Source: Cladosporium sp. IMV 00045
Taxonomy: Eukaryota > Ascomycota > Dothideomycetes > Cladosporiales > Cladosporiaceae
Direction of reading: 5' to 3'
DNA: 64,000 bases
Assembly: GCA_001931905.2 (NCBI GenBank)
Contig: MSJI02000842.1
Span: forward strand, 16,638-80,637
The notes below the pieces were generated by a model. That model was not told the origin of the DNA. It did no database searches and was given only the letters and a program-made list of their open reading frames with translations. This document shows positions 38,001-48,353 of the stretch, one piece after another; the first letter of the stretch is position 1, and every line of letters starts with the position of its first letter. A program made the translations under genes and the position numbers.

Positions 38001-40053
38001 CATCAGCAACCGGTCAGGGTATAAGATGACCCGCCAACATATTGTCAGCATCCTGCTCGATGCGATGGAACAGAATAACTTTGACGCTGAGGATACCATC
38101 TTCTTGGACATGTTCATCGCGCGCAGCCTTCCCAAATACCCGGCACAGCTGGTGCTCTCTGGTTCGCTTCTGAACAAGGTCTTGCAGAGGCTTTGTCAAG
38201 TGCCTTCCGAGGCCTTGCGCGAAGACTGCCAGTTGAGCGCAGAGTATCTCTTATCTGCATACCAGCCTCCTGACTCGGGAGTATTGATAGAATCTTTGAA
38301 GGAAGCAAATTTCTTTAGAGTGCTCAAGACTGTCTATCGAAGACAGCGAATGTACACTGAGCTTCTGGAGACGTACTTCGAAGATGAAGAGGACAAGGAT
38401 GGGGTATTTGATTGCATCAGCTCATGTCTGCTGCCTGACAACTCTCTCGGGCAAAAGCAGATGCAATCCTTCAAACGCTGCATCGTCGCTCACGCCGCTG
38501 AACTTGCAGATATTAGCGTTGTTCAGACCGCGAGGGTTTTACTCGCCACAGCCGCTGACTTGCTGGAACCTTGCGCAAAGGCATTACCGGACTCCTACCA
38601 ACAATTTACGTTCTTGCGCACGTTGTTGGAGCCGAAGCTGATCGTGGAAGAAGCATCTTTGCGTTCGCAACAAGCCATTCCAGAGGATGTCCGCCATACG
38701 TTCCAAGAGCGATATGTGCAGCTCATGTGTGCTCATGAACCTGGACACGTTGCAGATTATGTCGGTCTCTTGCAGTCGGGTGACCTACAATTGGACCGTG
38801 TTCTGCCGGCGATGGAGAGCAGTGGCGTAATCGACGCGGCTGTGGTCCTACTCGCTCGGGACGGCCTTGCCAGAGATGCAATGGATCGTCTCGTCGCGCA
38901 TATGCATAGTCAACAGCACGCTTTGACGAGCTTACTAGATGCCGCTAGTCAATCTCCAGATGCCGAGGCAACCAGAGAGACAGCCGATGACCTGGTCGAA
39001 TCAATCCAGAAGTACACCAAGGTGGGAATATGGCTATGTCAAGGACAGACAGCGACAGCAGAGCGTCGACCACGGCCTCGCACGAACTTGTCAAAAGACA
39101 TTGACGAAAACGAGCTCGACATTGACGAGTTCCTGTGGCTGAACCTCATCGATGCAGTCGTGCAAGTCAGCAAGGAAACATCACCCTCCCTGCAGAATCT
39201 CGAAGACCATCCATCCGAAATCAGCCCCGCTACATTAAACCCAAACACCATCCGCATGGCGCTGAGAGCCAACGTCCAAGAAACATTCACCGCTCTCCTC
39301 GCCGCAACAGCCGCACACACATCCCACCAACGACAAAAACAACAACCTCACCAGCACCACCACCAACAACAACCACAAACCAATCCCTCCTTCCTCCTCA
39401 TCCTGCGCGCCTTCCTCACCCGCGCCGCAACCAGCGCCCCCTCCCTCTCCGACCTCCGCTCCGTGCTCTCGGACATTTTCAGCGCCTACGCCTTCGAGCA
39501 GAACGTTCTCGGCCTCGCCACGGAATTACTCGGCGGCGACGTCTTCAGCGAGATCGACGACGCGCACACGCGACGGCAGCGCGGCTGGCGGCCGCGGTCG
39601 CAGGCTTGCGAGCTCTGCAAGCGGCGCGCGTGGGGGATGGGGATTGGTGAGGTCGTTTGGGATGAGTGGTTGGGTAGAGAGGTGGGGAGGGAGAGGGATA
39701 GGAGGGAGAAGATCGTTGTGCGGAGTGGAGGGGAGGAGGCGAGGAGGAGGTCGAGAGGGAAGGGGAGGGCGGTTGTTGAGGATAATGCTAAGGTGGGGTC
39801 TGCTTCGCCTATTGCTGGTAGTGGAGGGGATGTGGGAGAGAGGATAGAGGATGTTATGGCTGGTGGTGGGCTTGGTGCGGATCGCGGACGGTTGGCGCTG
39901 GTGGTTTTTGCTTGTAGGCATTGTTTCCATCAGGTTTGTTTGGATGAGGAGATGAGGAGGGCTGGTGGGGGTGAGGGTGAGGGTGGGGAGGGGAGGGGGA
40001 GGGTGTATACTTGTACTGTGTGCGCTGCTGCTGCTGAAGTGAGGCAGAGCTGA
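35047..40053 (+). CDS. VPS8: CORVET tethering complex subunit VPS8
   Basis: Rab5/Vps21 effector subunit of CORVET, tethering early endosomes. Single exon, 1668 aa from the first true ATG (35047). A disordered acidic N-terminus (about 240 residues) is followed by a WD40-type propeller (about 245-560, including GHANGHIFTWEI). The VPS8-specific central block and an alpha-solenoid follow. The C-terminal RING begins with CELC near residue 1522 and resumes with FACRHCFHQVC about 100 residues later, after a basic, Gly-rich insert, ending with CTVC. A His/Gln run (HQRQKQQPHQHHHQQQ) interrupts the solenoid near residue 1430. The length exceeds yeast Vps8 (1274) through these low-complexity insertions. 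Confidence 0.92.
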   Translation: MSSNSSGSDASAQNKKDVEADDTAGLGDARARAPDVMVEDVDGDDYFSASPGEEEEEEEEADDEPSTLADELEGEELEGEGMAMHSATPSGGLDDADEDIPQLEYNRPVTPDEAAPDMPPDPATPIEVSPLESPLDSGSIPDDTPSIQGSPASTTSRGLASTPRKFPSRTASGALQPFERRFEGRPALSPSPSSRGASPAFLSPHSRQVSLSTQFSPGASSQGDATSDEPPQAPWEVVRWTKLRKISGQVFSEVGKRNFGRPTCLAVSALIAVGTSKGLVLGFDYHQTLKIIIGQGTKAAECGSVTSLAIAADYSTIAAGHANGHIFTWEINRPARPFLQIPPLSSKVIQQSQHPDGHVADRAILHVGFLGTRHTALVSADSGGMAFSHLATRGLGPVTRTIKTTRLLGRYPSADPQIERSRKPSSVLAFSPLPLGNVEQPTDNMGLTALLTPYLLVIVSTTPIAQTQHKSARPKDVSPHSTLSGCLAWFPAVKLKNSSRDSGKQVSDTKLAYCWSNVLTVLDVTVAAQDEASDNSQPAKLEFSARSRWRAEEAIVAVQWLGRSVLGVLTISQRMLILEDGGLQVTDSIDLLPRHLYHQDLFSRQLHNVVEQLNPDDPSMHGVVADAFYMSFKAYKGRTFLLGFNDLTVGSLSNWADRLVALMETGDHIAAIRLATDYYSGVANNVTVGLPDDDEIRHEMVRERLLAMLTASMDYTFAQHDDERDDRLKELAVVCFEACISMQETEFLFNKFFEAFQDADNEDLFVSTLEPFVLDGELTFLPPDVVKSVVAHFISQNEAVRLEELLCRLEPTSFDLEEITMLCRQHNLYDALIHVWTRTIGDFVTPLVDLLQLVKMLESGSDAEHSMDNPFFAAAMRVFPYLAFAFTSRRYPNGEIMNEDEASHAKADLYEYLFSGRSVAWPQGSKRVFHVEGDPQDEPAFPYLVLLLRFDAASFMSMLNEAFEDTFLNESDEESQTNGSTQTNGISNRSGYKMTRQHIVSILLDAMEQNNFDAEDTIFLDMFIARSLPKYPAQLVLSGSLLNKVLQRLCQVPSEALREDCQLSAEYLLSAYQPPDSGVLIESLKEANFFRVLKTVYRRQRMYTELLETYFEDEEDKDGVFDCISSCLLPDNSLGQKQMQSFKRCIVAHAAELADISVVQTARVLLATAADLLEPCAKALPDSYQQFTFLRTLLEPKLIVEEASLRSQQAIPEDVRHTFQERYVQLMCAHEPGHVADYVGLLQSGDLQLDRVLPAMESSGVIDAAVVLLARDGLARDAMDRLVAHMHSQQHALTSLLDAASQSPDAEATRETADDLVESIQKYTKVGIWLCQGQTATAERRPRPRTNLSKDIDENELDIDEFLWLNLIDAVVQVSKETSPSLQNLEDHPSEISPATLNPNTIRMALRANVQETFTALLAATAAHTSHQRQKQQPHQHHHQQQPQTNPSFLLILRAFLTRAATSAPSLSDLRSVLSDIFSAYAFEQNVLGLATELLGGDVFSEIDDAHTRRQRGWRPRSQACELCKRRAWGMGIGEVVWDEWLGREVGRERDRREKIVVRSGGEEARRRSRGKGRAVVEDNAKVGSASPIAGSGGDVGERIEDVMAGGGLGADRGRLALVVFACRHCFHQVCLDEEMRRAGGGEGEGGEGRGRVYTCTVCAAAAEVRQS

Positions 40054-40796
40054 CGCAGATAGATTATCTTCTTCTCAATAAGAAAATACATTCATGTCTT
40101 TGTTATTTCATGGATGGATCTTCGCGGATATCCTGTGTTATTGGAAGCAGTGAAATAATGCCTGACCTGGAAAATCAATGTATATTATATTTTTTGTATA
40201 GAGAAGGACAATCACATACCTTCAAAGTGAATGAACAGAATGTATTGACAAAGTGCGTCCTAATGATATCAACAATGTGTTATACATGTAAGGGCTGTGT
40301 ATATCAAAGCAAGGGAAGGAAGACGACCACGGATTGGTTGGACGGACGAAGTGAATTTGTCTTGGGGCGTTTCAGATCCTGGAGCGCGCGTATCTACCCC
40401 ATAAACCACCAGCCTTCTAGCCTTCCTGACACCAGCCTCCAATCAGCTCGCCAGCCTCCCACCAAGCACAGCAACAACACCCTCACTTTTGTCTTTCATT
40501 TCACAATACCACATTCACTCTTGTCCTTTCTTGTCCATTTCGCCGTTTCTAGCCTGTCTGCTTGCGCCGATTCGCGACTGCCGTCCGCCCTGTCGATCAT
40601 TCCAACACCTCCACCTCCCACTTCACAGCCACGTACCCCGGCTCCTCCTGGCTTGCGCATCCTCATAAGGAGGAACAACAACAACGACAGTCTGCGAGGG
40701 ACTGGAAGATCTGGATTCAATATCCAACACACCCAGCCTTGTACATCGCCTATCCGATTTATGCACAGCCAGGAGCTCTCTCAAAACTCACCTACC
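40054..40796. other. Intergenic region VPS8 / RCR-like gene
   Basis: 743 bases with an AT-rich stretch near 40180-40200 and a CA/CT-rich presumptive leader from about 40420. No separate gene recognised. Confidence 0.5.
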
Positions 40797-41436
40797 ATGC
40801 CAACCCTCCTCGAACGTCAAACCGACAATCTAGGCATGGACGAAACATACGACTACCACGACTACAACTCACAACGCTGCTATGAAGCCGGCGATTGCAG
40901 CTGGTGGTGGTCAAACGTAAGCTCATCGCCCCAGTCTCCCCATCCAAAAACCTCAAACTAACACTCCCCTCTCACAGACCGGCTCCTCCGTCCGCTACAC
41001 CATCGTCGCGATCCTCTTCTTCCTCCTCTTCGCCTACTTCATCGGCGGGTACTGGCACGCGCGCCACCGCGTGCGCAAAAACCTCCCACCCCTAGCCTAC
41101 CACCGGTGGATGGTAAAGCGCCGCAGCGCGCACTACCCGCGCTACTGGGGCGGCGGCGGCGTGCCCATGTACGCCTCGCACCCGCACCACCCGCACAACA
41201 ACCCCTACTACATGCAACAGCCGCAGCACCCAGATTACTACGGCATGCAGGGGAGCACGCACGCGCCTCCCCCGCCGGCTTATCATGCTGGTGATGCGCC
41301 GCCGCCCGTTTATCAGCCGCCGCCGCAGGGGGGGAGTAAAGTCGCCGCGGACCAGAATTATTCTGAAGTCAGAAGGGAAGATGGAGAGGGGGGTAGTAGC
41401 GAGCAGGGACATGGAGGGGCTGGGAGGCCAGCGTGA
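40797..41436 (+). CDS. RCR-like single-pass membrane protein with PY motifs
   Basis: Small membrane protein of the kind related to yeast Rcr1/Rcr2 (Congo red resistance, traffic of plasma-membrane proteins). Exons 40797-40916 and 40978-41436 (192 aa). The 61-nt intron (GTAAGC..CTAAC..CACAG) is phase 0. The N-terminal 40 residues are luminal or external, with CYEAGDCSWWW. One membrane helix (YTIVAILFFLLFAYFIGGYW) comes next, then a basic stop-transfer and LPPLAYHRWM. The cytosolic tail is Tyr/His/Pro-rich with PPAY and PPVY, which are PPxY motifs for Rsp5/Nedd4-type ubiquitin ligases. An upstream in-frame ATG at 40761 is possible. The exact function is inferred from architecture. Confidence 0.75.
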
Positions 41437-42847
41437 GGGTAGGGGGGAAAAAAAGAAAGGAAGGAAGGAGAAGTGTTGTGAATTTTTTGAAGTTTCTTTC
41501 AATTTGGCTTGGGAGGAGTTACGCATAGCGGATTTCATTTTTGCTCTTTGAGGCTCTAGGGTGGTATGGGAGGACGTGGAGTTTCTGGCTTTTTTTGTCT
41601 TTTGCCTTGTTCGTTCACTCGAGGATTTTCATTTTGCGTTCTATTATACCACATCACCGCCAGCACTACCAAAACCAGCAGCATTATCGTCATCATCATC
41701 AGGAGGGATTTTTAGGTACATCACAGACACAGGGAGGAGGGGAACAGAAATACACGGGCAAAATAACAGCCTAAAAAGAAAAAAAAAAAAAAAGAGATAA
41801 GAAGGAAACATTCAGGCTGGGCCTTACCTTTTTCCTTATCTTTTTCATTTTCTTTGGTGGAAATATATTCTTTCGTAGCTGAAACTCCACAATATACACG
41901 GAAAGCTTTCTATTCTTTGATACTGTATTGTGAATTTCTTACTGGTAAAGCATTGCCGAGAAGGGGTACGAGAATAACCCAGTCGTACTGGCTCAGATCG
42001 TGACCTTCTAAAAGTCGAGGTGATTTTGATAAAATGAGGTTGCATGTCATGTATCCAGATAATGTATGGTGATTTCTTGCATGGCTACATATCGCGCGTA
42101 TATGCATATTCGTATGTAAACAGAATCTGGAGAAAGCCTGGTGAGATACCTCACTGCTCTGTCGTTCAATACTGCTCGAAAAATGTTCCCAAAATAGACA
42201 GTCGCCTGCGTCCTATCAACCTCTCACCCTCCAAGTCAAACTCCAGCCAGTCTGTACACATTCGAATCGTATCAGGCCGCTTATCCACTTTTTATTTCAC
42301 GCCAATTCGGGCATTTCGTGAAGAATCACGACTGTTGAGGCTGCGGTGATGTGCAGAGCATGGCACATTCGTTAATAGCTGAACACGAATTGAAACGGCG
42401 AGTCCTGGCTCTGTAGTGGCGATGAGCATCGTGCCTGTTCCAGACAAAGCGTGTGGGACGATATTTGGTGTAATCCTCGCTCAAGAGTGGGAAGTATGTG
42501 GTTCGGGAAAGCTTTCTTCCTCCATGTGTCGAGGGGGCGATGGTGGGTCTTCTGATCGGCATTTTGGGTATGATTTCTTTTCATGAGTGTCTTTCTTCGT
42601 AGCGAGTGTTGCGATGGTGTTCTCGGCATTTCTATTTTCGTGTTCCGTTGGCATTCGTGAATCCGCGTGGCTGGGTCGAAAACTGTGCTGTGGGAGTGTT
42701 TTTGCTTTTTGCTTTTTTCTTCTGGCGATTTTGCGACGAAGGTGTCTCGCGTGTAAACCTTACAGGTGATTTGGTTGTGCGTAGAAGTGAAGCCCGCTGT
42801 ATTTTGGAGTCTTCACGACGGGGTTGAGGAGTTGATCGTCACACCCC
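41437..42847. other. Convergent intergenic region, RCR-like gene / CIA2
   Basis: 1.4 kb, AT-richer than the neighbouring genes, with a run of 15 A's at about 41779-41793. Short frames on both strands lack coding signs. No repeat array or tRNA-like structure seen. Confidence 0.5.
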
Positions 42848-43462
42848 TCACTCGCATGTGGACAACATATTCTTGATCACGCCAACGAGCGTCCCGTTCT
42901 CCATGGCAGCGGCAACACGCTCCTTATCAGCCAACTGCTTATTGACCGCATCAGCAGTGGTGTGCGTGCCCTCCTTCAAACGCACATCAATGCGGAAGCG
43001 GGGCGGCAGAGCATTTTCCAGACGCACACGCACGGCGAGGCCAATGACGGTTCCCAAACTGCAATGGGCGGTGGTCGGGGTAAGGAGGACGGTGACGGTG
43101 GAAATGCGCGAGTTTGGAGTGGATGGCGGCGTGATGGAGATGTCTGGCAGGTTGACGACGGCGAGACTGGCGAGGGAGTTTGGGTGCTCTGGGTCCTGGA
43201 TGGAGGAGATCAGGTCGTAGATTTCCTGCGAGTCGATCTCTTCGCGGGGAGAGTCGTCTTCGTCTCCATCGGAGGAAGCGGCGTCTGAGGCCTCTGGAGA
43301 TGAGAGGTCGTCGAGAGGTGCGGCGGCGTAGGAGGGGTAGGCGGGCGCGATCAGAGAGTCGAAGAGGGTTGGGCGTTTGGCGGCGGGGTTGGAGCGGCGG
43401 CGCGAGGGGAGGTCGGAGGCGTTGACGATGGTGGGGTTTGGGTTGTCCTTGTCGGCGTCCAT
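42848..43462 (-). CDS. CIA2: Cytosolic iron-sulfur assembly factor CIA2 (MIP18 family)
   Basis: Component of the CIA targeting complex that delivers Fe-S clusters to cytosolic and nuclear enzymes, including DNA repair proteins. Single exon, 204 aa. A basic and acidic disordered N-terminus (about 75 residues) precedes the DUF59 domain. Signature parts are EIYDLISSIQDPEHPNSLASL, VTVLLTPTTAHCSLGTVIGL with the conserved reactive Cys of the HCS segment, and a C-terminal ERVAAAMEN helix ending in CE. The helix spacing matches CIAO2B/Cia2. An excess of Ser/Asp just before the domain is common in fungal members. Confidence 0.94.
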   Translation of the reverse strand: MDADKDNPNPTIVNASDLPSRRRSNPAAKRPTLFDSLIAPAYPSYAAAPLDDLSSPEASDAASSDGDEDDSPREEIDSQEIYDLISSIQDPEHPNSLASLAVVNLPDISITPPSTPNSRISTVTVLLTPTTAHCSLGTVIGLAVRVRLENALPPRFRIDVRLKEGTHTTADAVNKQLADKERVAAAMENGTLVGVIKNMLSTCE

Positions 43463-45345
43463 GATTGCGTGTCTTGCTGTTTTGCAGTGGTCCTTGGAGG
43501 AGTTGGTAAAACGCTGGAGGGATGTACAGTTGAAGTCTAGAAGTCGTTGAACGTTTCAAGCAGGAACCGGCAATTGTGTGCAAGGTTGTGTGTGACTACT
43601 GGCTACTCTGACGTGAACTAGCCTGCCGCTGCGGAGGGGCGCGGCCGCTATCGGGCTGAGTAATGTAAGATGGAAGGTTTGGATAAGGCGTGCGAGGATG
43701 CCTGGTGGCGTGGCTTGCTCCACTCGGTTACTTCTGGTTGCTTGGGAGGCTAAGCCATAATTCACAAACGTAGAAGTGAGGTCGAAGCGGGACGCTAGTC
43801 TCAATACAGCTAGCCGGCTCGAGTACACCCTCACCCTTAGGACTTCTCATCACGTATTGGTCTGGCAAAGGACCAAATCTCTGTGACCCACCGACGAGAA
43901 CGAATCTTCGGAATCTTCCTGACTCTTCATCTGATAGCCCGGACTGTGGATATACAAGCGTGTGAAGTTGTCACGCTTGCAACATCAGAGCGGCGAGATC
44001 CGACTTCCGACCCTCCCCGGATCTCGACGCATACGTGATAATTGTGCAAAGCAAACTCCGATCTTCAAGACTGTATTGATAATCCGCATGAGTCGTGCGA
44101 CTTTCCGCGGGATAGAGACACTTGTCAGACACCGTTCGAGGTTTCTACCTCCTAAGGACCCTGTTATCGCAGCACCCGTAAAGACCTCGAACAAGCAAGA
44201 AACGAGGTACCATCTAGATGAGGCTCAACCCAGACCCGCGGAGTCGTTGCAATGTCTCCACAGCTGCCCAAGACATACCTTGAGCAAATTGCGGTATACC
44301 AATGACCTGGTATCACCAAATAATCCCCAAGGATAGTCCAGGTCCGCGGTGGGCCTATATGTAGCTCATCATCGAGCACTCCTGCCTTCTTGCGGTCCTT
44401 CACAAAATCAATCTTGGACCGCAAGGAAGCTGCATGACGGCTTCATCAACCGACCTCCCCGCCGACAGAGCCCCGATGTTCAGGATGCCCGTGCGGCGTG
44501 ACGCTGAAGGACTGACTTCTGCCACGAGTGGAGACTGATCGACTCGGGCACGTCAGGTAAACCAGCCTTGATGATCCAATGCTGATCTGATCGTCCTGGC
44601 GAGTTCATCCCATTGGATCCCTAAATACGTTTCTGGTATGTGTCTACGAGAGCGTCTCCCCAAGCGAGAAACAAGATAGTGCATGTCTCACTCCCAAAAG
44701 CCATCTTCACATGCGACCTGTCATGGCTGAAGTATCACCTCCGCACTGACGGACTGGATGCCTCGGCTCGAACCCCTGGTCTCGCGGCTGGCTGCATCCT
44801 CCTGCATTGACGTTGGTGCTAGGTGAAGAGTAGGCTGCTCAGATATATTACCGGCGTCCGCACCACTGGTTATATCGTCACAGCATGCCGTCAGAGGATT
44901 ATGCAGGCACGGCACGACACACCATCGTGTAGGCGACCAGTAGTGTCATACGAATAATCGCGGTTGTCGTGCTCCCATGCCGATGGTGCCTGATCGTCTC
45001 ACAAACCGGGAGCGTGCCAAAACCGCGCTTCCATCCTTCCGCGAACCCAACCCCACAGTGACCTAGCTGTGCGCTAGGCAGTTGACTTGCGGGCCTCCCA
45101 CCACCGCCGCTCTGAGGTCCAATTCAAATCGCGCCGACGGCAAAAGGTGCGAGGGTGCTCTCTGTTCCAGGCTCGCGCCCACAAGCACCCCCCAGCGGAC
45201 CCCTGCCGACTTCACCTCACTCCATCTCCCTACCAGCTACATACCTACGCATTATTGCCATCTGGTCCTTTCTTTCCTTCCTAACGCTTTTTCCAACTAC
45301 GCCAATACACCGCCTACTTCGCTGCATCTCCGTCCGGAGAGGGGC

Positions 45346-45387
45346 ATGGCGCTTCGGACTCAGCTTCCGCTGTCGCCTTTCCTCTAG
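45346..45387 (+). promoter_or_regulatory. Upstream ORF 1 in the Zn2Cys6 factor leader
   Basis: ATG at 45346 opens 13 codons (MALRTQLPLSPFL) closed by TAG at 45385, 131 bases before the main start. If transcribed and unspliced, it could limit translation of the factor. Transcription start is not visible, so this is provisional. Confidence 0.35.
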
Positions 45388-45395
45388 ATCGCTTC

Positions 45396-45488
45396 ATGAT
45401 ACACGCCTCGGAGACGCCCTGCACTATTTGGCGAGTTTCAGCCTTCAAGCCTGTATCCTTCAATAGGCGCGCTTCCGCTTCCTTCTAA
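45396..45488 (+). promoter_or_regulatory. Upstream ORF 2 in the Zn2Cys6 factor leader
   Basis: ATG at 45396 opens 30 codons ending in TAA at 45486-45488, only 30 bases before the main ATG at 45519. It follows uORF 1 by 8 bases. The short distance to the main start would make reinitiation inefficient. Confidence 0.35.
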
Positions 45489-45518
45489 GCTGGACTTGAC
45501 TTTTCTTATTTCGCCAAC

Positions 45519-48353
45519 ATGGCTGAACCCGCCTCTGCCGCCGCTGCTCCCCACGCCAAACAGTATGTCTTTGTCGACGAGTACAACAGGCACAAGCGAC
45601 TGAAGGTCATGCGAGCGTGCGATGGATGCCGCAAACGCAAAATCCGTTGCGACGGCGCCTTGCAGAACGGTCCGTGGCCTTGCGGAGCTTGTGTGCGACT
45701 CAAGCTGAAGTGTGTGCCGCCTACCCTCGATCCCGAAGATGACCCAATCTCTCAAGCGAACGAGGGCTCGGCAGGAAACACTCAATTTACTTTCCAGAAC
45801 ACAACTTTCAACCCTTCTACGAACAAACCTTCTCAGAACAATTCCAGTCCGGCTCCTACCGATTACTCATGGACGAATTCTACCAGGTCGCCACTCAGTT
45901 CGGCGCCCACTTCTGCCCCTTCTCTGCCAGACAGCGCTGCCTCGTCTGGATTCCTCCCTCCCAAAGGGATCCCGCCGCAACCTCTTATGCCAGGATCTGA
46001 ATATGCTTACTCCCATATCTCCGCCCCTTCTCAGTACCAGCCGCCTCAAGATGTGCCTAGAGCCGTGCGGACCCATAGCGAAGCGACCGCGAGCTCAGAC
46101 GGGAACCCGGAAGATGTCGACGCTGCCGTCAAAAGTCTGACCAACCAAATGGGCGACCTTCGTGTGGAAATCAACAGTTCTTCCCCTTGGATAGCCAGTC
46201 ACAATAAGACCGTCAAGGATTCTCCCGCACCAACCGTGGACGAAGCAGAGGCCTCTCTTCCGGCAAGTGTTCTGGCAGACCCCACCGTTCGGATTCCTCC
46301 AGAAATGATGCCACATGATGAGCGGGTCATGGACTACTTCGGCTATTACTTCAATCACGTACATCCTTACATCCCGGTCCTCAATAAACAGGCATTTTAC
46401 ACGCAATGGCAAACCGCCCGCGACACAGTTCCTCCACTTTTACTAGAGGCAATTTTTGCGTCTGTAGCACGATACCTCGACCATCCTTTTGAATGCAAAC
46501 GCTGGTTAGCGTTGGCAGCAAAGCATGAGGAGAGCTACAAAGATGTCCCTAGAATTAGCACTGTTCAAGCATTGATCATCTTGATGAAGGCGCGCGAATT
46601 TGCTCCCAAGCCTGGTTATTTCTATAGGTCCTGGATGGCTCTCAAATATATCATCACTATGGCCATGGATCTGGATATGCATGAGCACCACGACAAGCAT
46701 GGTACTGGAACTCCATGCAATTTACCTCGACCCGATTGTTTTATGTACACTCGTATATGGCAGGTCCTATTCGGTCACGAACTTATTGTTGGCGGTCCTC
46801 AGGGAAGGTCAGATCTCGCAATTGAAGCCGAGACTGTCGACGAGAACTTTCCTTATCCCGCGCCGGAAATTGATGCTTTTGAGTATCAGAGTTCAAGACG
46901 GCATACATTGATGGCACAGGCGGGGCATGCTATCAAGTTCACGAATTCAATGATGCAAATGGGGAAGCGGAAAAAATCAGTGACTTGGGCTCTGGATCCC
47001 GCAATGGAGCAACACGATAAAGATCTTGTTGCCTACTTCGACGATATGCCTGCGGACTTGCAAATACACTACCCTGAGGACGGCACCCCACCTTTCCTTG
47101 GAGGCGATCATTTCCTCGCCGATGCTCATGCATATTTTCACTTGGTCGTTGTCATGCACCATCGACCGCAATTACAGACGAAGCTTGAGATGAAACTTCC
47201 AGATTGGAGACGCCATCTTGATATTTGTACGGATTCGGCAATAAAGATGTGCAAACTTCAGGAAGCCTTGTTACGAGACTTTGGACTTCATGGGCTCAAC
47301 TTCATGGTTCGGGGTATCAACTTTACAGTGTATTGTGTGCTGACTTGCACAATGCTTCACCTTGTAAGTTTGACATGCAGTTACCAATAGAGCGTCGGGA
47401 CTAATAATAGTTTTCAGGTCGCAATCACTTGCCCCGACCCGGTTCTGAACTCTCAAGCTCGTCGCTATTTTACCAGACACATGCGCGTGTTAGAACAGTG
47501 CACTTCTTCTACGCAGCCTGAGATTCAACAACAGATCAACGCTCTCCGAGAGGCCTTCAGCCGTGACACTAGCAAGCCATTTGAGTTGAAACACACTTTG
47601 GGCATGCACAGTCCTATCATGGACCAGCATGCAATGGCGAGTAATACGGTGCCTATCTCTCAGTCCATGCAACAGCCTGTCTCTGGGCAGATGCCCGCAC
47701 ATGGATGGCCTATGGCACAGAACGAGATTTCTCCAAAGACTTTGGATTCTTCGGCGGGATACATGCAGCCGATTGGCATGACGGCCGCGACTAGCTCTAT
47801 GCCCAACACAAACGCTGTGGCTTTCAACACCACCAGCTTCGACATCCCGTCGTCAACAACTTATTCTGCACAAAACTTCGGCCAGGTCACCAGCTCGGGA
47901 TATCAGCAACCATATTCTCTCGAGCGCGTACCCAGCAACGAGCAGCAAACGGCGCCCGTCTGGGATCCATCCGGTATCTTTGCGCAGTGGAATACCGCTT
48001 TCGGACCACAGCCGGCGCCTCAGCAGCCCTCGCCACCGACAACGCAATACTCACAACCCATGTCTTCCGCTTCGATGCTTCGACAGCCGCTACCACAGCA
48101 AACGGTCAGTCCGGGAATGCAAGCTAGCTATTACCAACCGCCAGCAGCAGCGCCGCCAATACGTCCGCAGCAGACAACGCCAATGCCACACGCTGGCTTC
48201 CCTGCGTCCTCGATGCAGACAGTGACTCCGAATATGTGGCAAGACGCTTTCACTTCGGCGTACGTGTCAGGGCACGGACAGAAGCGTAACAGAGACGACT
48301 CTGTCGAGGTTGCAGGGGTTTACGACCCGTATGGAATCAAGCGAAGAGGATAG
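45519..48353 (+). CDS. Zn2Cys6 fungal transcription factor
   Basis: Nuclear DNA-binding regulator, target unknown. Exons 45519-47363 and 47418-48353 (926 aa). The 54-nt intron (GTAAGT..CTAAT..TTCAG) is phase 0. The binuclear cluster lies near residues 33-67 with spacing C-x2-C-x6-C-x10-C-x2-C-x6-C. The third loop (ALQNGPWP) is longer than usual, and the cluster is preceded by KRLKVMRA. A Ser/Pro-rich linker leads to the fungal_trans domain (about 265-640), where HPYIPVLNKQAF and MAMDLDMHEH are the typical landmarks. The C-terminal 250 residues are Gln/Pro/Met-rich, a likely activation region, ending in YGIKRRG. I do not recognise a named orthologue. Two upstream ORFs precede it. Confidence 0.9.

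Larger units (their letters stand above)
43463..45518. other. Divergent intergenic region, CIA2 / Zn2Cys6 factor
   Basis: The largest gene-free stretch (about 2 kb). It should contain the CIA2 promoter, then the promoter and leader of the transcription factor. The last ~180 bases carry two upstream ORFs (annotated separately). I see no repeat, transposon end, tRNA or protein-coding frame in 43600-45000. Confidence 0.5.

Noticed and set aside
44764..44785. tRNA on the minus strand suggested by GGGGTTCGAGCC
   Set aside because: The bases around TTCGAGC do not form a five-pair T-stem, and no A-box or acceptor stem is seen upstream.
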